NCBI GenBank assembly: GCA_021295655.1
Contig: JAGWBX010000008.1
Location: 33,141 to 97,140, forward strand
Source: Candidatus Latescibacterota bacterium
GTDB lineage: Bacteria > Latescibacterota > UBA2968 > GCA-2709665
Length of the DNA: 64,000 nt
Direction of reading: 5' to 3'
A program made the translations under genes and the position numbers. Positions 58,013 through 64,000 of this stretch are shown here, piece after piece. The first letter of the stretch is position 1. The number at the start of each line of letters is the position of its first letter. The notes beneath the pieces were generated by a model. That model had not been told where the DNA came from. It did no database searches and saw nothing but the letters and a program-made list of their open reading frames with translations.

Positions 58013-59322
58013 TATCCGATCTCCAGAATCCAGTCCGCGGCGGCGCTGAGGTCGTCAGCAACAAAATCCGCGTGTCCGGGAGACATCTTCGCCAGCGCCG
58101 CGGGACCGGAACCCGTCCTCACCAGGATGGACGCGCGACAGCCGGCGTTGCGCCCGGCGTCCACGTCGCTTTTTCTGTCACCAATCATGAAAGACACGGA
58201 AAGGTCCAGATTGAGGTCTTCGGCCGCGGCATGCAGCATCGCGGGACTGGGCTTCGTCTCCGGACGATCTGTACGATGTTCCGGCAGCACGGCGATCGGA
58301 CTGCCATATCGGCAGTAGACCCCGTCAAGTTCCATGCCCGACAATCCAAGCAGGGCGGCCATGCGGTCGTTCACGGCGCCGACGGTTTCGGTGGTGACGT
58401 ATCCCTGGCCCACCGCGGTCTGGTTCGAAACAACGACGAGCGCGTAACCGGCGCGCTTCAACTTCGCAAGTGACTCCGCCGCGCCGGGCAGCAGGCTGAA
58501 ACACTCCGGACCGGTGCGGTAGGCGGGAGCAGGGCTCACGGTGCCGTCACGGTCCAGGAATACGGCCCGCCGCATTGGCATGTCCGCCGGACGGAGATGG
58601 ATTTCAGTCTGCGTGACGCCGCCCTGATCGATGGTGTAGATGCGAAACGGGTGCGGCGGCTCCCCGAACGCGGGCGCGTTGGCGAAGTGGACGTGGCCTT
58701 CCCTGAACAGGCTGTCCCCCTTGTGGTAGTGGCCGCTGAGTACCAGGCGCACCCGGCTGTCGGCCAGGAGGGCCGCCTTGAGGCTCCCGGCCTCCCTGTA
58801 GGCGTGGGGATAGCCGCCCGTGCGCTCGGGCGAGACGAGGTAGTGTTGAAGATGGATCTGAGGGCGCGGGTCGTCGTCGCTCAGCGCGGCGAGAAACCGT
58901 TCGCGCTGCGTCCCCATGCGCTGGGGAAAGTTGCCTTCCACTTCATCGTCGAAAAACAGCAGGACGCGATGCCCGGCAACGTGGAAATCGTCGGGAAGGT
59001 CGCCGTAGACACGGTGGAAGGAATCGGGATGGTCATGGTTCCCGTAGAGCCACGCGACGGGGCTGGTCAGCGTCGCGAAGCACCCCCGGACCAGGCGGAG
59101 ATCTTTTTCGCCGAGCGCGATGTGCTTCGCGTCGTGCATTCCATAAAAAGGGTGGTCAACCAGGTCGCCGGTAACGACAACGAGATCAGGGGATTCTCTG
59201 CGAATGCGGTCCACCGCCTGTGAAATGAGATCCGGCATATGCCGGCTCAAGCGCCGGGAAATGGTGGAGGTACCCGGAAGATGGTGGCGGAGATGAAAGT
59301 CGGAAATGTGAGCGATCTTCAT
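58012..59322 (-). CDS. Metallophosphoesterase fused to HAD-IIIA phosphatase (GmhB/HisB-N-like)
   Basis: N-term AHISDFHLRHHLPG...TGDLVDHP...YGNHDHPDSF...LSGHYHKGD; C-term RRAVFLDRDGTVSPAPAYRTGPECFSLLPGAAESLAKLKRAGYALVVVSNQTAVGQGYV...MIGDRKSDVDAGRNAGCRASILVRTG. Confidence 0.88.
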   Translation of the reverse strand: MKIAHISDFHLRHHLPGTSTISRRLSRHMPDLISQAVDRIRRESPDLVVVTGDLVDHPFYGMHDAKHIALGEKDLRLVRGCFATLTSPVAWLYGNHDHPDSFHRVYGDLPDDFHVAGHRVLLFFDDEVEGNFPQRMGTQRERFLAALSDDDPRPQIHLQHYLVSPERTGGYPHAYREAGSLKAALLADSRVRLVLSGHYHKGDSLFREGHVHFANAPAFGEPPHPFRIYTIDQGGVTQTEIHLRPADMPMRRAVFLDRDGTVSPAPAYRTGPECFSLLPGAAESLAKLKRAGYALVVVSNQTAVGQGYVTTETVGAVNDRMAALLGLSGMELDGVYCRYGSPIAVLPEHRTDRPETKPSPAMLHAAAEDLNLDLSVSFMIGDRKSDVDAGRNAGCRASILVRTGSGPAALAKMSPGHADFVADDLSAAADWILEIG

Positions 59323-59335
59323 TCAGACGTCCATA

Positions 59336-61327
59336 TTACGGGAGCCGCCGGGAATTCGTGAGCCAGTCGTGCAACGCGGTTCGGTTGACACGGCGCGAAG
59401 AGATCCGCAGTTCCGGGCAGGCATCCGCGGCGCGATAACAAGAGCGGAATTCATCTATGGGAAAGTCGTTGCCGGTATTGTGGACGTAAAGCGGCCCCGG
59501 TGCGATCAGCGCGGCGGCCGTGCGGATGTCTCCGGCCGCGCGGATTGCCGGAATGTAGAGGCGTTCTGCCCAATGGGCATCGTCACTGGCGCGGAACCGG
59601 TTTCCGTCGACGACCGTGCGGCCGAGGCTGGGCGCGAGGGCACGCGCGAACAGGCACCACAGCCCGGCCTCGCCCATGCCCGCGATGTGACAGACGTTCA
59701 CGTCCTCGCGGGAACGGAGATAGGCCAGTGCCGTGAGAATGTCCTGTACCCGGCACGATGTATCGCTGGGGTTGTAAGTGTTGAAATGCGGTACCCCGGT
59801 GTCCCGGAGACCGGTGTTTGAAGGCGATGCGCCAACGAGGAACGGGCTGATGGTCAGGACCCGCTGACCTCTTCTGAGAAGGTCGCCGACGACAGGGCCG
59901 GGCAAGCCGCTGTCGGGGTCTGAGGCAGCGTCGTTGCCGCCAGGATGTACCAGCAATGTGCCCGCTGATTTCTCCGGGCCGTTTCGCGGCAGAAACAGCC
60001 GTGCCGGAACGCGGTCCCCGAAATCCGGCCGGCCCAGCAGTAGCCGCTGAACGATATGTCTGCTCGTCCTTGTGCGCCCCATATCCCTGGCAAGCGCCTC
60101 CCCGGGATACCCGGCGGCGACGGCCTGCCGGAACGCCGGGGCCATCCGCTCTTTGAACCCGCGCAGAGAGGCCGGGGTGTCGGGCAGTGCGTCTTTCAGG
60201 CGCGACTCGGACCGGCCGATCAGTAAATCTGTGAGCCCGTTTGAGTCTAACGCGCCGGCGGGAGGCTTCCGGCTATGGAATACCAGCAGGGCCTCGTCGG
60301 GTTCAACGGTAAAGGCGCTCTCCCTGAACGGCGCGTCCCTGCCAAGCAGCCATCTTCCGAACCATCTGTAGACGAGTTCACGGCTCTCGCGGTTATAGTT
60401 GTGCCCGGCGTCGACCTGTGCGGCGGAGACCCTGTCCGCAGCGTCGTACAAACTGTAGATTTCCCTTATTGCAGGGTATTCCAGTTCGGGCGTGTTGCAT
60501 GTCCAGTCGCCGGAGGCGGAAACCAGGAAAAGAGGACGCGGCGCCAGGGCCGCTGCGATCTCGACGTTGTTGATATCCAGGCGGAGATGGCCCTGGTTTT
60601 CACAGTTGCATCCGCCCTGCATGTGGGCCGAAATCATATTGACGGGGGCCGCTGCCCCGACCCTGTCGTCCACGGCCGCCAGCAGGAAGGTCTGGGTGCC
60701 GCCGCCGGATGCGCCGGTGCAGCCGATCCGGTCCGGGTCCACGCCCGGCAGCGACTGCAGGAAGTCGACAACGCGGATGCTGTTCCAAAGCTGCAGCCCC
60801 AGAACGCCGATCCCCCACAGGTCCTCCCTGCGTCCGCCGAATTCCCGGTGCTCGATCTGGCTGCTGTCGTTGTACCCCGCCATGTCATACGAAAACACGA
60901 CGTGGCCCTGCCGGGCCAGGTTGATACATCGGCCCGGTATCGAACCAAAGGACGTGTCGTCGTTCTCGAAGCGGCCGTGGCGGCAGTGGCCGTGCGGGCA
61001 GGCGATCCCCGGGTGGGGTCCATCATCGGACGGACGATACAGGTTGCCGCACACCAGAAACCCGGGCAACGACTCGAAGTAGACTTTCTCCACGGAATAG
61101 CCCCCGCGTTCCACGCGTCCGAAAATACGCGCATTGAGGGGGTTTTTCCGCGGCAGCGGGTACAGCCCCGCGACAACGAGGATATGGCGGCGTATGTGTG
61201 CCGCGCGGGCTTTCCAGACGTTCAGGGAAGAATAGGAGGCCAGGGTCCATGGCGTGTGTACGTGACGTGATTCGGCCAGGCGCACGTCGGGTATGGCCTC
61301 GGAGGTATGATCTGCAACGGTAGCCAC
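59336..61327 (-). CDS. Alpha/beta-hydrolase family protein (acetyl-xylan-esterase-like)
   Basis: GTG start with GAGGAG SD; GIACPHGHCRHGRFENDDTSFGSIPGRCINLARQGHVVFSYDMAGYNDS; IGCTGASGGGTQTFLLAAVDDRV (GxSxG). Confidence 0.75.
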   Translation of the reverse strand: MATVADHTSEAIPDVRLAESRHVHTPWTLASYSSLNVWKARAAHIRRHILVVAGLYPLPRKNPLNARIFGRVERGGYSVEKVYFESLPGFLVCGNLYRPSDDGPHPGIACPHGHCRHGRFENDDTSFGSIPGRCINLARQGHVVFSYDMAGYNDSSQIEHREFGGRREDLWGIGVLGLQLWNSIRVVDFLQSLPGVDPDRIGCTGASGGGTQTFLLAAVDDRVGAAAPVNMISAHMQGGCNCENQGHLRLDINNVEIAAALAPRPLFLVSASGDWTCNTPELEYPAIREIYSLYDAADRVSAAQVDAGHNYNRESRELVYRWFGRWLLGRDAPFRESAFTVEPDEALLVFHSRKPPAGALDSNGLTDLLIGRSESRLKDALPDTPASLRGFKERMAPAFRQAVAAGYPGEALARDMGRTRTSRHIVQRLLLGRPDFGDRVPARLFLPRNGPEKSAGTLLVHPGGNDAASDPDSGLPGPVVGDLLRRGQRVLTISPFLVGASPSNTGLRDTGVPHFNTYNPSDTSCRVQDILTALAYLRSREDVNVCHIAGMGEAGLWCLFARALAPSLGRTVVDGNRFRASDDAHWAERLYIPAIRAAGDIRTAAALIAPGPLYVHNTGNDFPIDEFRSCYRAADACPELRISSRRVNRTALHDWLTNSRRLP

Positions 61328-61591
61328 GTGGCGTTTCTCCTCACGCGTACCCGTCGGGTCGTGTCCGGATCTGGTTAAGGTGTACAACCGCGGGGCAGCC
61401 GAAACCGGCCGCGACAACCCGCCCGGACGGGCGGATACGGCGGCAGCGTCCGGAAATCGCAACCAGCAAGGGAAACCCTTCGGACGCGACAGATTTCGGA
61501 AAGATAAAGCCCCCGTCATCGAAATGCAAGGCGCATCGGGGCAAGAATCCGATGCGCAGATCCGGCTGGATTGATACCATTGAATTCGCTA

Positions 61592-61622
61592 TATTGACGC
61601 GTCAATACAATGACGGGATACT
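61592..61622 (+). promoter_or_regulatory. Candidate ridA promoter with 16-bp palindromic operator over the -35 box
   Basis: TATTGACGCGTCAATA perfect palindrome (61592-61607); TTGACG-17 nt-GATACT; ridA ATG at 61643. Confidence 0.55.
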
Positions 61623-61642
61623 CTTTCAAGGGAGGCAGAACC

Positions 61643-62026
61643 ATGGGCAAACGGGAGATAAAACACCCGGACAAACAGGTGGATACGGGGGCGTATTCGG
61701 CGGCAGTGGAAGTGGATGGCTGGGTCTACGTGAGCGGGCATGCGTCATTGGATCTGGCCACGGGCGAGTCAATCGGCGACGACATAGAGACTCAGACGCG
61801 CACGACGCTGGAGCATATACGGAAGGTCCTGGGGGAAGCCGGCTGCACCATGGACGACGTGGTCAAGTCCACGTGCCACCTGGCGGATATCGGTGATTTC
61901 GCCGCATTCAATGGGGTGTATTCGGAGTTCTTCGCCGGTGTTCGACCGGCCAGAACCACGGTGCAGTCCGTCCTGCCGGGAATCCTCGTGGAAATCGACG
62001 TGGTCGCCAGAAAGCCGCAACAGTAG
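61643..62026 (+). CDS. RidA family protein (YjgF/Rid)
   Basis: GAYSAAVEVDGWVYVSGHASLDLATG...QTRTTLEHIRKVLGEAGCTMDDVVKSTCHLADIGDFAAFNGVYSEFFAGVRPARTTVQSVLPGILVEIDVVA; aagggaggcag SD. Confidence 0.95.
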   Translation: MGKREIKHPDKQVDTGAYSAAVEVDGWVYVSGHASLDLATGESIGDDIETQTRTTLEHIRKVLGEAGCTMDDVVKSTCHLADIGDFAAFNGVYSEFFAGVRPARTTVQSVLPGILVEIDVVARKPQQ

Positions 62027-62060
62027 TCCGGTGCGCGCCGGACCATAGGTTACCCTGACC

Positions 62061-64000
62061 ATGGCTATCACCGAAAACGAAATCGCATTCTTCCGATACC
62101 GCAACCGGTTGTTGGCGGGGGTGTGCCTGTCATCGCACGGCGGAAAAGTGCGTTTCGCAACGGCCAGGAAGGAAACGGTGACCACTCCGGTGGAGAACGT
62201 GCTGCTCCGTACCGGTGAAACGGCAGGAGACTGGACCGGCGCGGCCGAGTGGATGTTGCGCGCTGAGGCGGGGAGCGAAGGTATAGACCTCGAGGATGCA
62301 TGGGAACTGGTGCGTGATGAGGCGGACGTCTGGACCGCCGAAGGATTGGCGGATCTCCATTTCGGCGGAAACGTGACAACGCATCAGCGGGCAGCGCTGC
62401 TGTTCCGGCTCGAGCAGAGCCTCTATTTCGAGGCCGAGAGACGCGGGGGCGGGTATCGCGCATTGAGCGACGAAGAGGTTCAGGCCCGACGCGCCGCTGA
62501 AGCGCGTCATGCGGCACGCATCGAGGAAAAGGCCCGGTTTCAGCATTGGTTCCATGAATTCGGTGAAGAGTCGCCGGAAACTGTCGGCAGGTGGATCGAT
62601 CGGCTCAAGGACTACGTGTTGAAGCCTGAGAAGAGCGTTCACGTTGGCTGGGTGGAACGTACGGCAGACGCGAGGGTGGATCCGCGTATTGTCTTCAATC
62701 GCCTTGTCCGCGACGGCGTATGGGGATCGGATGAACACCTGGACCTGATCCGGGCCGAGGTGCCGGTCGAGTTTCCGGCGGCTGTCATAGAGGCGGCGGA
62801 CGGTTTGTGTCTGGCGCCGTTGCTGGATGATGGCCGGCGCCGGGATCTCACGGATCTTTCGGTATATACGATCGATGACGCCGCAACAACCGACATGGAC
62901 GACGGCGTATCGGTCCTGATGAGAGCCGACGGTACCAGGCAGGTAGGAGTGCACGTTACCGACGTGGCGGGGTTGGTTTCCCTGGATTCGGAAACGGACA
63001 GGGAGGCCGCCTCGAGGGTGTCGAGCCTGTACTTCCCGGACCGGAAGATCCCCATGTTTCCGGAGACGCTGTCGAGCGGTCTCGGCAGTCTGCGGCCGGG
63101 CGCGCCGCGGCTGGCTCTGAGTCAGCTGTTCGAAGTTTCGGCAAATGGTACGGTCGAAAGCGTTGAAATCGTTCCGTCGGTGGTACGTTGCCGTGAAAAG
63201 CTCTCCTATGAAGCCGTGGATGGGATTCTGGGGGATCCGTCCCATACACTGCACGGCGATCTTTCGGCGCTGCACGCGGTAGCCGAGTTGCACTGCATAG
63301 AGCGTCTGCAGAACGGCGCAATAGACGTGGAACATCCGAATCGTCGAATCGGGATAACGCCTGATGGGGAAATCGAATTCTCATTGCAGGACGGCAGATC
63401 CCCGGCCAATCTGCTTGTGAGTGAAATGATGGTGATGGCGAACGTCGCAACGGCGCGTTATTGCATGGATACCAACATCCCCGCGGTGTACCGGACACAG
63501 GCGGCGCCTGACCTGGCGGACTTCAGCGACGTGGAGAACGAGGTGTTGCGCCGGTACAGGGTGTTGCGCCGAATGCGGCGGGCGTCGATGAGCCAGACGC
63601 CGGAATTGCACGGCGGACTGGGTGTGGAGGCGTATTGCCAGGCCACTTCGCCGTTGCGCCGGTACACGGACCTGGCGGTTCAGCGTCAGGTGGCGGCGCA
63701 TCTGCTGGAGCAGCCTCTGCCTTACGACAATGAGTGCATCCAGCGCGTGGTTTGCGAAACCGAGGAACGGATGCGCACGTTGATCCGTATCGAGCGGCAA
63801 CGGGAGCGGTACTGGCTGTTCCGTTATCTGCAGGATCGGGTGGGCGGGGTGTTTGAAGCGGTTGTGCTGGACACGCGCGAACGGACACTTTGGGTTGATG
63901 TGCTGGATTTCGCGTTTCAGACGGAAATCAGGGCTACGGCGATCGTAGCGCCAGGAGACACGATGTCCGTCCGTCTGGGGCGTTGCGATCCGTGGCGGGG
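62061..64000 (+). CDS. RNase II/R-family (RNB domain) exoribonuclease, 3' truncated by window edge
   Basis: Hand-read frame from ATG 62061: MAITENEIAFFRYRNRLLAGVC...; RNB motif TIDDAATTDMDDGVSVLMRADGTRQVGVHVTDVAG; no stop noticed to the window end. Absent from the supplied ORF track because it is open-ended. Confidence 0.88.
   Translation, partial: MAITENEIAFFRYRNRLLAGVCLSSHGGKVRFATARKETVTTPVENVLLRTGETAGDWTGAAEWMLRAEAGSEGIDLEDAWELVRDEADVWTAEGLADLHFGGNVTTHQRAALLFRLEQSLYFEAERRGGGYRALSDEEVQARRAAEARHAARIEEKARFQHWFHEFGEESPETVGRWIDRLKDYVLKPEKSVHVGWVERTADARVDPRIVFNRLVRDGVWGSDEHLDLIRAEVPVEFPAAVIEAADGLCLAPLLDDGRRRDLTDLSVYTIDDAATTDMDDGVSVLMRADGTRQVGVHVTDVAGLVSLDSETDREAASRVSSLYFPDRKIPMFPETLSSGLGSLRPGAPRLALSQLFEVSANGTVESVEIVPSVVRCREKLSYEAVDGILGDPSHTLHGDLSALHAVAELHCIERLQNGAIDVEHPNRRIGITPDGEIEFSLQDGRSPANLLVSEMMVMANVATARYCMDTNIPAVYRTQAAPDLADFSDVENEVLRRYRVLRRMRRASMSQTPELHGGLGVEAYCQATSPLRRYTDLAVQRQVAAHLLEQPLPYDNECIQRVVCETEERMRTLIRIERQRERYWLFRYLQDRVGGVFEAVVLDTRERTLWVDVLDFAFQTEIRATAIVAPGDTMSVRLGRCDPWR

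Noticed and set aside
62130-63335. 401-aa minus-strand ORF
   Set aside because: Antisense to the RNB-domain gene, which has a clear RNase II motif.

Overview
This is a GC-rich bacterial window with about 40 supportable protein-coding genes. Many families suggest a Latescibacterota/Poribacteria-like genome: Gfo/Idh/MocA oxidoreductases, phytanoyl-CoA dioxygenase, enolase-superfamily enzyme, DUF6785-like membrane protein, heparinase II/III, TonB receptor plus PorV/PorQ plus FlgD/T9SS-tail proteins, and a WD40-dockerin protein. That placement is inference only. Housekeeping anchors are rpmB, rimO, folA, thyA, uppP, a folC-type ligase and an RNase II-family gene running off the right edge. No rRNA, confident tRNA, CRISPR array, complete IS or prophage was seen. 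Main points of interest: (1) two related hairpin loci flanking the WD40 gene, each preceded by TTGACT-17 nt-TATATC/TAACAT, a candidate duplicated small RNA; (2) a FolC (Mur ligase) to ATP-grasp fusion, in the reverse domain order to cyanophycin synthetase; (3) a WD40 protein built as 14 repeats, an Ig-like domain, 14 more repeats and a dockerin; (4) long direct repeats bracketing a three-gene catabolic block; (5) MITE-like elements and a degraded accessory patch (about 11.0-13.4 kb) with a truncated HAD gene and a NUDIX gene interrupted by one UAG; (6) a secreted Cache-domain gene broken by one in-frame UAA and one frameshift; (7) two convergent membrane microproteins, one absent from the ORF track. 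All calls come from reading the sequence. No database search or folding program was run.
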